A stretch of DNA of 64,000 bases from Diadophis punctatus similis (taxonomy: Eukaryota > Chordata > Lepidosauria > Squamata > Dipsadidae), in assembly GCA_023053685.1 (NCBI GenBank), contig JALIGW010000003.1:142779508-142843507 (forward strand), in the 5' to 3' direction. The notes beneath the pieces were generated by a model that ran no database searches, was not told the DNA's origin, and worked only from the letters and a program-made list of their open reading frames with translations. Shown in pieces: positions 21,071 to 32,988 of the stretch (within the stretch, counting starts at the first letter, position 1; each line of letters begins with the position of its first letter). Position numbers and translations under genes: made by a program.

Positions 21071-21523
21071 GTTTAAGTAAAGAGGTGTGCAAGAATGTAG
21101 CATATATATTGTGACTCATAATTTATTTTTCCTTTGCTTAATACATGACTAATAATAAATAGATGGTTATTTATAGACAGGAATGCCATTATTTTCTACG
21201 TGATGCTCTGGTGCTTTTACTACCTTATGGCAAGCAGAAATTCAACAGACAATGGCTTCTCATCATTGCATTATCTGCAGGAGTCAAAATGTTCACCTAT
21301 TTAACTAGATTTAAGGAGACATAGACCTTGCTAGCAATAAGAAGCAGTGCTCTATTATTGAATACTGCAGTTTATTAATTTAAATAAATGTACATGGCCA
21401 CTGATCTCATTAATATAACTCTGGTGGCTAACAAACATTAAAAAAAATACAGTATCAACGCAATATAAAAAATACATATCAAAACAAAGTAAAAACAAAA
21501 TGGCTACTAAAGACACTCTGCAT

Positions 21524-21644
21524 CAGAGATGTCCCACCTTGGCAACTTTAACACTTCTGGACTTCAACTCCCAGAATTCTCCAGCCAGCAATTCTGGGAG
21601 TTGAAGTCCATAAGTCTTAAGGTTGCCAAGGTTGGACATCCCTG
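21524..21644. mobile_element. Palindromic hAT-like hairpin element
   Basis: CAGAGATGTCCCACCTTGGC .. GCCAAGGTTGGACATCCCTG, with arms GGACTTCAACTCCCAGAATTC / GAATTGCTGG..GGGAGTTGAAGTCC. Flanks CTCTGCAT and CTCTATAT agree at 6 of 8. Confidence 0.8.
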
Positions 21645-21652
21645 CTCTATAT

Positions 21653-22440
21653 CACTAGTGAAGATTTGATTCTTCTGTCAATCACCACAGCCAGGAACAC
21701 AGCCAGGTCTCCAAGGCTTTCAGTAGGTGAGTCAGGACCAACCTAACATTGAGTTTTATGATTTTCCAGAGGGCAGGCACCATTTTGTGTCCCACTAGAT
21801 GACAATTCTTGATCAGTGGGACCTGGAGCATGCCATCCTGCCCAACCTATGGAATGGGTAGAAACAATGGGAAGAAACAATGGGAAGAAGGTGGTCCTTC
21901 AAATATCATACTCCCATGCCACATGGCTAATAACAGTACCATTATTTTTGGATGGTAAGAATATGTTCATCCAAATAAATTTTCTAGAGCCTGTTCCCAG
22001 ATTTGTGAACTTTCCCATCTACAAACTCATCCTTGTATTCAAATTTTACTGACATAAACATGACTTGTTTTGTTCTTTTTAAACTTATTAAGAACCAGTT
22101 GGAAAAATTGGGGCATTTTCTGAGGTTATTTTTTAGCATGCCAACAAACATAAACCTACATATGTATATAACTAGAGTTACAAGTGATAGTGGCATCTGG
22201 CTGAACTATGCTACTTTGAAAAAGCTAAGTAAGAGGGGATTTGGCTAGTGTTTGCGTGGAAAACCACCAGTTTGGCTGCATGCTACACTGGGACATTAAA
22301 AAAACACCCAATTCCACACTAAGCAATGGCAAGCAATTTCTGTATGTGTATCAAGAAAATACAAGGACCTACCTACTTGGGTAGCTGGACTTGAATATGT
22401 GCAAATATAAAAAAACTCTCCTTTTTAATGTTTACATAAG
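21653..22440. other. Gene-free stretch
   Basis: No recognised gene. Some phrases (CAGCCAGGTCTCCAAGGC, GAGGGCAGGCACCATTTTG) look like an old LINE 3' region but I cannot assign it. An antisense LINE tail may begin at about 22442 (TTTATTTATTTACTGGTTAG..CTCCAGGGGCTCCCTG). Confidence 0.4.
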
Positions 22441-22841
22441 CGCTTTATTTATTTACTGGTTAGATTTATATCCATCCTTGCCTCCAGGGGCTCCCTGTCT
22501 AATAATTAGTAAATATATTGCAGTAATGATTTTTCCAATAGTAAATTTAGCCAGGGAGTGCTGGCAAGATTCTAAACCAAACAGGAACACTTGGAAATAT
22601 TAGGGAGAATTAGGATGCTCTGGGAACCAAAACCAGTAATCCTATGAGGACAGGGTATTCCCAAAGGACCCAGAATGTGTAGTGTGTTTGCATAAGTGTA
22701 CCCATATAGGAAAAAGAACATTTGGCAGAGGAGTTAGCTGGAATACCCTGAAAAGCAGCATTAGTAGCTGATTATATCATTGAAAAGAAGTATTCTATAT
22801 TGCAATGTTTGTTGCTATCCCTACTTATTTGTACTTTGAAG

Positions 22842-23186
22842 CAGTGGTGAAATCCAATTTTTTTTACTACTGGTTCTGTGGGCGTGGTGTGGTTTGGTGG
22901 GCGTGGCTTGGCTTGGCTTGGCGGGCATGGCAGGGGAAGGATACTGCAAAATCTCCATTCCCACCCCACTCCAGAGGAAGGATACTGCAAAATCTCTATT
23001 CCCACCCCACTCCAGGGGAAGGATACTGCAAAATCTCGATTCCCACCCCACTCTGGGGCCAGCCAGAGGTGGTATTTGCTGGTTCTCAGAACTATTCAAA
23101 ATTTCTGCTATTGGTTCTCCGAACTACTCAAAATTTCCGCTACCGGTTCTCCAGAACCTGTCAGAACCTGCTGGATTTCACCCCTG
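22842..23186. mobile_element. hAT-like miniature element with internal 41-bp tandem repeat
   Basis: Ends CAGTGGTGAAATCC and GGATTTCACCCCTG, flanks CTTTGAAG (22834-22841) and CTTCGAAG (23187-23194), 7 of 8. Inside, a 41-bp unit containing GGATACTGCAAAATCTC and CCCACCCCACTCC is repeated three times (22935-23057). The five overlapping ORFs (70-161 codons) arise because 41 is not a multiple of 3, so repeats read in all frames. Confidence 0.85.
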
Positions 23187-23555
23187 CTTCGAAGCATATT
23201 TTTGAATCTTCCTGCTTGGCTAGTAGAATACAACACCTAACCTTCCTTTCAAAGGCTAAGTTTTGGGACTCTCATAATTATAATTTTTGATAGAGATTTT
23301 GAGAAACTATAGATAGCATATCATATGGATGCAGCTTGTTCATAAGATCTTTTTTGTTTATTTGATCTACAGGAGTCGGAGAGGTTTTTTTCTTCTAAAT
23401 ATACATAGCTGGTTCACATCCCGTCCTATCCTGTCTTATACACTTTGTCCCATCTTCTGTTCAAAATGGACATAGCAATGCACAGAAGGGAGAACACTTC
23501 CTTGTATCTATATTGTATCAGTGCAACCATGTGCTTCACACAGTTGTTGCATCTG

Positions 23556-23625
23556 GAACATATTTATTTGAATTTATACGCTGCCCATCTCCAATGGCCA
23601 ACCCCAGCCATCAAACCATGATTAG
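23556..23625 (-). repeat. Antisense LINE 3' tail
   Basis: TATTTATTTGAATTTATACGC followed by TGCCCATCTCC resembles the antisense L2/CR1 tail; no body is seen. Confidence 0.45.
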
Positions 23626-23875
23626 ATTCAGAGGTTACCTTAAGCAATAGTTGGATCGGGCTGGATTGGTTTTCTTTAAAGTGGTATATGAAGCCAGGTC
23701 TAATTCCACTGGTAGATGTTGAAGATTTTGGTAAGGACATTTCAATGCCATCAAGGCAAGCTTTTTATAAAAAAAACAACGAAAGAAACAAGTGAACAAA
23801 TTGGGTTCAGAAAAAATTATCACAGTAATCATTTTACAAAAGGGAAAAATATCTTTGACTTTTAAGTGGGCTTTC

Positions 23876-24005
23876 AATAGAATAGAATAGAATAGAATAG
23901 AATAGAATAGAATAGAATAGAATAGAATAGAACAGAACAGAACAGAACAGAACAGAACAGAACAGAATAGAATAGAATAGAATAGAATAGAATAGAATAG
24001 AATTC
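23876..24005. repeat. (AGAAT)n microsatellite with an AGAAC core
   Basis: About 26 pentamer units. The outer units are AGAAT/AATAG and a central block (about 23930-23967) is AGAAC. The array directly follows the 3' terminus of the LINE at 24003. Confidence 0.95.
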
Positions 24006-24545
24006 TTTATTGGCCAAGTGTGATTGGACACACAAGGAATTTGTCTTTGGTGCATATGCTCTCAGTGTACATAAAAGAAAAGATAAGTTCATCAAGAATC
24101 ATGAGGTACAACACTTAATGATTGTCACAGGGTACAAATAAGCAACCAGGAAACAATCAATATTAATATAAATTGTAAGGATACAAGCAACAAGTTACAG
24201 TCATACAGTCATAAGTGGGAGGAGATGAGTGATAGGAACGATGAGAAAAACTAATAGTAATAGTAATGCAGCCTAGTGAATAGTTAGACAGTGGTGAGGG
24301 AATTATTTGTTTAGCAGAGTGATGGCGTTCGGGAAAAACCTGTTCTTGTGTTTAGTTGTCTTGGTGTGCAGTGCTCTATAGCGACGTTTTGAGGGTAGGA
24401 GTTGACACAATTTATGTCCAGGATGCAAGGGGTCAGTAAATATTTTCACAGCCCTCTTTTTGACTCGTGCAGTATACAGGTCCTCAATGGAAGGCAGGTT
24501 GGCAGTAATTGTTTTTTCTGCAGTTCTGATAGGGAAAGTCTTTTG
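24003..24545 (-). mobile_element. L2-like LINE 3' end (RT C-terminus plus 3' UTR)
   Basis: On the minus strand about 80 codons are open to a stop at 24303-24305, with the pattern LPSIEDLYTARVKKRA, DPLHPGHKLCQLLPSKRRYRAL and FFPNAITLLNK, the usual C-terminus of L2-like RTs. About 300 bp of 3' UTR follows, ending GGCCAATAAAGAATTC and passing into the pentamer array. The 5' part is absent; a SINE lies immediately upstream. Confidence 0.8.
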
Positions 24546-24548
24546 TAA

Positions 24549-24868
24549 AAAAAAGGTAAAGGAGGTCCTGTGGATTCTACTTTGCTAGTTGTTGCCGACT
24601 ATACATGACAGTGCTCATCTCTGTTTCAAGGCCATTGAGCCAGTGCTGTTGGAAGACATTTCTGCAGTCATGTGGCCAGCATGACATCACAGAGCACGGT
24701 TACCTTCCAACCAAAGTGGTACCTATTTATCTACTCACATTTCTATGCTTTCGAACTGCTAGGTTGGCAGGAGCTGGGACGAGGATGGGAGCTCACCCCA
24801 TCATGTGATGCTCAGGTCTTGAACCCGAACTGCTGGCTTTCCAGCTGACAAGCCACTGCATCGCCCTA
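24549..24868 (-). mobile_element. tRNA-derived SINE (GCGATGCAGTGGC family)
   Basis: On the minus strand it begins TAGGGCGATGCAGTGGCTTG (A box region), followed by AGTTCGGGTTCAAGACC (B box). It then has ATGGGGTGAGCTCCCATCC, GCAGTTCGAAAGCATAG, AGATAAATAGGTACC and CATGCTGGCCACATGAC, ending in TTTACCTTTTTTTT. It is a third SINE type in the window. Confidence 0.75.
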
Positions 24869-24959
24869 ATCTTTTGTAATCAGTTGCAAATTTCAAAATA
24901 TTAAGATTAAAGTTAGAGTTCCTGATAACTTGTTAGGTACGCTATATTTTAATGTTGAA

Positions 24960-25060
24960 TGTTTTAATGTTTTATTATATTGTAAGCTGCCCAGAGTGAC
25001 TCAACGGTGAGATGGGCAGCACCTACATTTAATAAATACAATAAAATAATTAAATATTGT
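24960..25060 (+). repeat. L2/CR1-type LINE 3' tail
   Basis: TTGTAAGCTGCCCAGAGTGACTC..GATGGGCAGCACCTAC followed by AATAAATACAATAAAATAA. Confidence 0.6.
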
Positions 25061-26160
25061 CATAAAGCAAACCTTAAACAGAGCAGTTAAGGAGGAAAAT
25101 TATCCAAGGGAAACATGGAGATGTTCCATTTTTTTTTACTGTAAATGGCATCATAGTTTATTTGCTTACCTTCAGGATGTGTGTATTGTCAGCCTCCTTT
25201 GGTTCTATTCTAAAAGACGTGAATTCTTCAGTCTGTAAACATTTTCACACTGACCAGGCCTTCAGCAGAGCCAACATATGAAATCTATCAAGAGACTTAT
25301 TTTCTGATAAAAGAAATGGCTAAGGACAATTGACATTATTGTTTGAAGTCCACGGCTTTCATGCTTGTTTAGTACTGTAGAAGTGGAACCAGGGGCCTGG
25401 GTTGAGGAAAGAGAGGCTGCCCAAGGTCTCTTACCTTGAACATATTTTGAGCTCCATCTGCCTCCTATACAGGGAACATAATATGATTTTGATTAGTTTC
25501 TGATGAGCTGCAATTTCAGTAAGTGCAACTCCAGCGCTGCTATTTTCTGATGCTGCTACATTTCAGCAATAATTTAAGAAGACTGTTCTTGGTTGTATTG
25601 ATAAAACAATAAGTCAGTATCTAAAAACATCACTTTCAGATAAAGCATCTCATTGCACACCTACATTTTGGCTCAAATTTCTTTTTCTCTGTTAGCTTAT
25701 GGGAGAACCCGAGCCAAAAGTCACTTCAGGCTCTTGGCGGACACGAATCCTTTAAAAGGCCAAATTCAAGATTTCTGTTTCTGATTTTACCAAATTACTT
25801 GCTTTGGCTTATGTGGCATAATCCCTCCCAGGATTGTATTATTTTAGACTGCCAGCAATGGAATTATGTTTTTAAATGTTTATCAAAAGAAAAAGCAAAA
25901 TTCTCTGGGCATTTGGAAGATTTGGCATACTGCAGTCTAGGATTTCTTTATGCAATCTTGATTTTCTAAAGGCAAAACCCCAAATCCTATATTTTTCCAA
26001 GTGTCCATTTTTGCCACATTAAGCTGTTGCATACCTTAGTAGTACCATGCAGAATGTTTTGTTCTGTCACAAATAGGATATGAATACTATGGAGCAAAGC
26101 ATCCAATGTATCTGATACTGATTGAATATTTAGTGGAGTCCCTGGAAATGTAAACTGATG
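25061..26160. other. Gene-free stretch
   Basis: Unique-looking AT-rich sequence without a recognised gene. Confidence 0.45.
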
Positions 26161-26168
26161 CATTGAAT

Positions 26169-26606
26169 GTCCCAAAAGGTGTTTTTTCAAAAGGCAACTG
26201 GACTTTATTTTTCCTTGAAGACATTTCACTTCTGAAGAAGCTTCTTAAATGAGAAGCCAAATGTCTTCAACGAAAAACAAAGTCCAGTTACCTTTTGAAA
26301 AAACACCTTTGGGACAACCATGACCTGGATGACTGAGAATCTCCACAGATGATAAAACTCTGTAGAGATTCTCAGACATCCAGGTCATGGTTGTCCCAAA
26401 GGTGCTTTTTCAGGAGGCAACTGGACTTTCTTGTTTTTTCTTTGAAGAATTTCACTTCTCATCCAAGAATCTTCTTCAGTTCTGAATCCTTCCATTCCAC
26501 ACTATCCTGTCAGAGCTGAAGAAGCTTCTTGGATGAGAAGCAAAACGTCTTCAAAGAAAAAACAAGAAGGTCCAGTTGCCCCTTGAAAAAGCACCTTTGG
26601 GACTCC
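26169..26606. repeat. Double snapback repeat
   Basis: Two inverted modules lie head to tail. Each reads AAAAGGCAACTGGACTTT..TTTCACTTCT then returns as GAAG..AAAGTCCAGTTACC. The boundary at 26309-26390 is itself inverted (CAACCATGACCTGGATGAC / CATCCAGGTCATGGTTG). Related pieces are at 44243-44351, 45353-45537 and 50315-50402. No target duplication or ORF identifies the class. Confidence 0.7.
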
Positions 26607-26865
26607 ACAGACAATGCATTGAATGCTTAAATTCACACAATGAGTTCATAGATAATATGATTTGTTGGGTTTAATTTGGCAAGCATTGTGTGTGCTAATA
26701 CTGCCATTTGAAAAGCGCATTCTATAGCTTAGCCAACTGAGTTTTCTTCAACAAACAGTAATTAATCAAACCATGATTTAATACAATATATGTATCAGGC
26801 CTGCAACTATGTGCATTGGTATATGAGTGTTTATTTTTATGTATTTCTGTTGGTGAGAGAGAAAC

Positions 26866-26891
<26 letters not shown>
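26866..26891. repeat. (GA)n microsatellite
   Basis: About 13 GA units. Confidence 0.9.
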
Positions 26892-26897
<6 letters not shown>

Positions 26898-27064
26898 AAG
26901 AACAGTCATTCCTTATCTGCTTCATCCCTCATAGGTAGTCCAATTACAAATACATTTCAATAATTTAAATACCTGATGCATTATTTCCCTTATAAAGCAT
27001 TACTCCTTGAACTATAGTAGAAACTTATTAATAAAGACACGTATTGTGAGTAAATGAAAAAGTA

Positions 27065-27453
27065 CAGGTAGTCCTCACCTTATGACCGTAATTGTGCCCT
27101 AAATGTCTTTTTGCTAAGTGAGACATTCGTTAAGTGAATTTTGCCCCATTTTACGACCTTTCTTGCCATGCCATTAAGTGAAGCACTGCAGTTGTTAAGT
27201 TAGTAACATGGTTGTTAAGTGAATCTGGCTTTGCTTCTCAGAAGGTTACAAACAGTGATCACATGACCCCAGGACACTGCGACCATCATAAATATGAGCC
27301 GGTTGTCAAAGCGGCTGGATTTTGATCATGTGATCATGGGGATATTGCAATGGTCGTAAGTGTGAAAAACGGTCATAAGTCACTTTTTTCCAGTGCTGTT
27401 GTAACTTAAAATGGATCACTAAAATTGAACTATTGTAAGTCAAGGACAACCTG
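27065..27453. mobile_element. pogo/Tigger-like miniature element, complete
   Basis: TA-CAGGTAGTCCTCACCTTATGACC .. GTAAGTCAAGGACAACCTG-TA, 389 bp, standard interior. Confidence 0.85.
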
Positions 27454-27509
27454 TAGTAAGAATTTTTGGTGGTTGTTGTAAGAAGTAAGATAAGAGGAAG
27501 TAAGGTAAG

Positions 27510-27806
27510 AGCCGAGGTGGCGCAGCGGTTAGAGTGGGGTACTGCAGGCCACTTCAGCTGACTGTGATCCTCAGGTCAGCAGTTCAAATCTCATCGGCTC
27601 AAGGTTGACTCAGCCTTCCATCCTTCCGAGGTAGGTAAAATGAGGACCCAGATTGTTGGGGGCAATATAAATATACCTTGCTTACTGGTGTAAACCGCTT
27701 AGAGAGTGCTTGCACTGTGAGGCGATATATATAATAATAAATATATTATTATTATTAATAATAATAATTATTATTAATAATAATAATAAATAAATAAATA
27801 ATAAAT
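27510..27806 (+). mobile_element. tRNA-derived SINE (GACCCAGATTGTTGGGGGC family) with TAATAA tail
   Basis: GAGGTGGCGCAGCGGTTAGAG (A box), CAGCAGTTCAAATCTCATC (B box), GACCCAGATTGTTGGGGGC, and CCGCTTAGAGAGTGCTTGC before a (TAATAAT)-type tail at 27722-27806. Confidence 0.85.
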
Positions 27807-27809
27807 ATT

Positions 27810-28316
27810 CTTTGTCTAGGTCTCTGTCATAGATTACGAGAACAAGAGCTCTCTAAATACTGTTGGATTGAGTTTATAGAATCCAAAATCAAAGAAATTC
27901 ATCAGATCTTCCATTAAAATTTCTTCTACCCTGAAGATTCATGTAGCTCAGTGCAAAAGCAGTTTAGAGGGTTTTTTTTCCTCCCCCCCTCCTGCTTTTA
28001 ATACTTTACTGCAGGTTTAATTGCAGCAATATTTCAATGCCAAAGAGGGTAATTTGCAACTTGAATACAGCATTAGATCTGCAGTGCCCTACACTTTTAA
28101 ACCCCAGTATACAGCAAGCATTTGGTACTCACACTAGTAGAATTCTTATTTTCTGCTCACACTTTCTAAGCAACTAAGAAGTTAAATGCCTATATTAACA
28201 TTTGTAAAAATCAGGAGTGATCCCTTTATTACATAATTAGCCCAAGCACTTGGAATATCCATATATTTGCTGACTAGAGACATTACTCTGAACATACCTT
28301 TGAATAACTGTATTCC
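27810..28316. other. Gene-free stretch
   Basis: No recognised gene or repeat. Confidence 0.4.

Positions 28317-28402
<86 letters not shown>
28317..28402. repeat. (AGAA)n microsatellite, about 21 units
   Basis: Uninterrupted tetranucleotide array. The KERK and FLSF ORFs on the two strands are its translation. Confidence 0.97.
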
Positions 28403-28403
<1 letters not shown>

Positions 28404-29090
28404 CACTGATATATTCCGAGAGTGTTCACTTTTGGCAAAATGTGATTTTGCTGATTCTTTCACTTAAATTTGTTCATTTCATAAGAAACAACAACAGCAT
28501 AAGAAGTTAATTTTTCCATGGAAACTCTTTAGCTTATTAAGATGAGACAGCGCTGTGCAGATATGAGATTGTAAACTTTTAGATAGTTTAAATCTCATAA
28601 TAAATCTCAAAATTTGACTAACTGATTACATGGTAATAACAAAAATGTCTTCTGTCATATTAAAGACTGCCACATTACAGAAATAGTCATAGAAGATTAT
28701 GAAGTTGTCTACAGTTCACAAAAATCTTTGGCTGTAATACATTTCTTACACCTTGGAATGTCACAAGATATTTGCTGTTCTTTCACAATAAACCTGATGG
28801 TTAAATATTTATCTGGTAACTGAGAAGCAAACTATTCTCATGTCGTATCTATTCTTACCCAGCTTAATCACAAAAGGGAAATGATGTAAACCATGTGCAC
28901 AAAATAATTGCACAAAATAATTGTAGGCAGAAACAGCTCCGATTCAACAGCTTTATGTGATTCTATGGATTTTAGTTTTTCTTCCCCTTTTCGTGCTTAT
29001 GGCACAAAATAATATGTATTTAAATTGTCTGCCTACTCAACTGTTAAACCAAAGGCAGGTTTTTGTAAGTGGAGGTGAACTGTGGGGCTC
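28403..29090. other. Gene-free stretch
   Basis: AT-rich, nothing recognised. Confidence 0.4.
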
Positions 29091-29104
29091 AATTGTCATT
29101 CTGG

Positions 29105-29840
29105 TGGAGTGGACACCATATCAAATGACCTAAGTGCCAAAGCCCACTGCAACAACATCGCCAAAAAGGCTTCAAGAGTTGTTAACCTAATCTTACGTAG
29201 CTTCTTCTCCGGTAATATCACACTACTAACCAGAGCATACAAAACATTCGCCAGACCAATCCTTGAATACAGCTCATCTGTCTGGAACCCACACCGCATA
29301 TCAGACATAAATACATTAGAAAGTGTCCAGAGATACTTTACAAGAAGAGTCCTCCACTCCTCTACTTGCAACAGAATACCTTACGCAACCAGACTTGAAA
29401 TCCTGGGCTTAGAAAGCTTAGAACTACGTCGCCTTTGGCACGACCTAAGCATAACTCATAAAATTATCTGCTACAATGTCCTTCCTGTCAATTACTACTT
29501 CAGTTTCAACCACAACAATACCCGAGCACATAACAGATACAAACTCAAAGTGAACCGCTCCAAACTTGACTGTAGAAAATACGACTTTAGCAACAGAGTG
29601 GTAAATGCCTGGAACTCACTACCTGACTCTGTGGTTTCGTCACCAAACCCCCAAAACTTTACCCTTAGACTGTCCACTGTTGACCTCACCCGATTCCTAA
29701 GAGGTCAGTAAGGGGCGTGCATAAGTGCACCAGCGTGCCTACCGTCCCTGTCCTAATGTTCCCGCTTATCAGTACCCATCTTATGTATACAAACAATATT
29801 TTATCTATGTATATTACCAACATGTACTTGACAAAAACAA
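29105..29840 (+). pseudogene. LINE RT C-terminal fragment, second copy of the 18-kb family
   Basis: The plus-strand frame ending at 29711 aligns by eye with the C-terminal 200 residues of the 18196-19209 ORF: DLSAKAHCNNIAKKA, RPILEYSSSVWNP, RVLHSSTCNRIPYATRLEIL, NRYKLKVNRSKLDCRK and FLRGQ-stop. The frame is unbroken from about 29115. The 3' UTR (29712-29840) ends at TTGACAAAAACAAACAAAC. It is severely 5'-truncated, lacking the catalytic box. Confidence 0.85.
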
Positions 29841-30575
29841 ACAAACAAACAAACAGGCTGCCATAGTGGTGACATCATGTTGTCCGCAAGTAGATGGGGC
29901 CATTTTATTTAATTTGGTGATGTTTTAGTAACTTTATTGTTTTATGTGCACAAAGCCTACCTTAAGATTTAGCCTATGAAAGAATGGCAGGTCGTCCAAC
30001 TTTGAGTTTTGGTGATTTACTGTCAAAGGTGATACCACCCTCTGGACAACTGAAGAAGGGTCCCAAAATGGTTTCACACAACCCTGTATTATTTTAACAG
30101 CAATTGGATGCAACAGCTCAGCTCTACTTCATTCAGTTGGATGCTTACAAAATATATGCGTGTTCTCTCTCTCTCTCTCCCCCCCCCAGTTTTCAATCCT
30201 TTCTGGATAAAATGCAAATCTATTAAGGGAGTCTTCTAGATTCCAGAGTATCACCTGAGCATTCTACCAACACTACAGGTATATCTTAATTATATATTTA
30301 GACTTACAAGTGGCCTCAACAACTTTTAAATCAAGCATTCACACTAGTCATTGCAGAAAGAAACTTTTGAGTTACTTCAGCTGAACCGATAGGTAAAACT
30401 TTCCTCCGGATAGCATCTGTGATACACAAAGATTTGTGCCCATGCAGATTGCGATCCCCTTTGTTGATGAACTTTAGAAAATATTAGAAACCTTTTGTGG
30501 AAAATGGTAACAGGCAGTGGTGGAAAAAAGGTTGAGAAATTGAATGAAAAATATGCATGTTGTTAAAGTAGGATG
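29841..30575. other. Gene-free stretch
   Basis: No gene; a short (CT)n/C run at 30162-30188. Confidence 0.4.
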
Positions 30576-30583
30576 GCCTATTG

Positions 30584-30689
30584 CAGAGGTCTTCAAACTT
30601 GGGAACTTTAAGACTTGTGGACTTCAACTCCCAGAATTCTGGGAATTGAAGTCCACAAGTCTTAAAGTTGCGAAGTTTGAGGATCCCTG
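30584..30689. mobile_element. Palindromic hAT-like hairpin element
   Basis: CAGAGGTCTTCAAACTTGGG .. AAGTTTGAGGATCCCTG, flanks GCCTATTG and GCCTCTTG (7 of 8). The arms are almost perfectly complementary around CCCAGAATTCTGGG. Confidence 0.85.
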
Positions 30690-30697
30690 GCCTCTTG

Positions 30698-32130
30698 TAT
30701 GGATTCCAGACACACTTTGAAAATGCTTTGGAAATAGTGTTTTATCTTGTGTGAACATGAACACCGTTCCTCTCTTCTATGCATTTACACAGCACTTCCT
30801 ATTTCAGACATACACTGTTAGAAAGTATTTGTGTAATACCCCGTCACAATGTGCATTTCTATAACTGCAATCCAATCAGCCCTTTAAGGCAGCTGCATCT
30901 TTTTTTCTCAGGCATAGCCCTCTCCAAACCAGCATGCATACTGTAACTCCCAGACAATGTGGCCAAAAAGCTACACTGATTGGAAATCTGCACTTGCAAT
31001 TTCATCAGATCTGGAGTATGCCAGACTGGAGTAGGCCTTCCTGTAGTAACAAAAGCCGAGCCACATAGAATAATGAAACAAGTTTGCATAGCGCTGCTCT
31101 AACTGGTGTGGCATCATGGCTATAGATTAAAAAGTCACAGGTACCAATGGGAGAAAGAACCCTTTGAAACTCATCAATTGGAAGTCCTTACAAAGGTTTC
31201 CAATCAAGATAAAGACTAGCAGGAAACTTTAATCATCTTCTGGGTTATCATCTAGTTCTGCCTACTTGGCTGTTGTTCTGTTGGTTTTTGGTCTGGCCTT
31301 GGACTTTAGTTGCTATTGTTATTGCTCTTCCTGAGACAGAGTACCAGATCTTTTCTCCACCATTGTGAATTATGATACAAAACAACATTGCTCCTGTACA
31401 TGGACAAAATTGATTTTGCTATAAGGAGCCACTCCCTTTTATTCATTTTAATCTCTGATAAACTACTTATGCATTCAATCCATGTTGGACAGGGGTACTA
31501 TGCAGCTGTTTCCTGGCATCTGCTGTTTGAGCCACCTGCCTCATTTCGTCTGTTGGCAGAAATGGCTCTGCTTGCCTTCCTGTAACTAATTGACATTTAA
31601 TAAAATATATAATTATTGTGTGTGTTGTATTTTGTATGGCATACACTCCGCGCTTAGAAAAGCTATCTGTAATTTTGGTTGAGAAGCATTTGCTATTTTT
31701 TTTTCATAATTTGCTTTTCTTAGGGGAAGGCTTGAGCTGCATGCCATACTAACAAGGGACAGTCTCATTAATTTATTGTCTCCAAATTCAGACTTCTTTT
31801 TAATGCACTAAATCAAATGTGCAGAAGGAGCAGTTCATTTGCAAATAGGGATTCAGATGATCATCACTGGTAAGAAAAACACAAATAGTTATTACTTTCA
31901 AATCACTTTTCCAATAACCAGGAATTTAGCTGCTCAGTTACTGTATCATCTGGCCTAACTGTTATATGATACCTATAATAAGAATGCTATTATCTCTTAA
32001 TTAATAATTATGCTTATGCCGCTATGTTAGTTACTTGATACAATGCAAACAAATATTAGAGAATGACTGGAGGCTTACTATGATCCAGGTATCTCTTTCT
32101 CACAAAGTCATCTCTGTAACTTTACAATTG
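30698..32130. other. Gene-free stretch
   Basis: No recognised gene or repeat. ORFs here are 65-76 codons at most and without motif. Confidence 0.45.
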
Positions 32131-32629
32131 GTTGTATCTTCAGATGGTCCAGAAAGACAAATTGTGTTGATGCTGGTGTATTACCTTTCCCGCTTCCCAA
32201 CAGCATTATGTCATCTGGCACAAATGGACTCAGATATGGTGATTTCAACATTCTTGTAGAAGCTGTAAGGAGCAGGCTAGGTCAGGAATTTATAGCATCC
32301 ATGACACCTATGGGACTGTCAAAATTGGTCCCAACCTGACCCATAGAGCAGGGCATACCCTTGATTTAACATTTGTCTCAGGAGGAGTGATAGGTGATCT
32401 AGAAAGAATTACATTGCAATAGCTTCAATGGAGAGAATGTTTTCCCAGTGAAATTAGGTTTCATGGTACCTATTTCCATCTGAAGGAGTTGTGATCCTAT
32501 TAAAATGGTCCACCTTTGGAGACTTAAGGAATCTGATAGATTCTGGAATGCTCTGGAAACATTTCCCCATTCAATCCCTGGTTTTTCAGTGAGTGGTTAA
32601 AATGTGGCAGATTTTCTGATGTTGTATAG

Positions 32630-32973
32630 TACTTAGATCCGGCCCGCGGGGCTGCCCTGGAAACAGCGAAGGACTGGCCCACAGTGCTTCTGCCACAAAA
32701 AATGGGCTCCCAAGCTCCTTTTTCGGCTGCCGCGGCCTCCTGCAACCCTCGTGCCAGTGAAAACAGAGGTCGGGAGGAGGGCCGCACATGGCCCTCCTGA
32801 GCTCCATTTTCACTGGGTTGCAGGAGGCTGTGGCCTGTTTTTGCTGGCAGAGTGCTCAGGCCATCACAGGCACCCCGACAGGAGTGATGATGAGCTGGCC
32901 ACACCCACCCTGGCCCCCAAGGTCAAACACAACCCTGATGCGGCCGTCAATGAAATTGAGTTTGACACCTCTG
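32630..32973. mobile_element. hAT-like element, GAGTTTGACACCTCTG right end
   Basis: The right end GAGTTTGACACCTCTG is the inverse of the CAGGGCTATCAAACTTG end at 57694. Flanks TTGTATAG (32622-32629) and CTGTATAG (32974-32981) match 7 of 8. The left terminus is changed (TACTTAGATCCGGCCCGC). The GC-rich interior has inverted pieces GAGGGCCGCACATGGCCCTC. Confidence 0.65.
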
Positions 32974-32988
32974 CTGTATAGTATAGGC

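Noticed and set aside
22935..23057. CRISPR-like array
   Set aside because: Only three direct repeats without spacers, in vertebrate-type DNA; it is a minisatellite.
22805..23290. 161-codon ORF and overlapping frames
   Set aside because: Open only because of the 41-bp tandem repeat in a hAT-like element.
28267..28467. Lysine/glutamate-repeat and FLSF ORFs
   Set aside because: Both strands of an (AGAA)n microsatellite.
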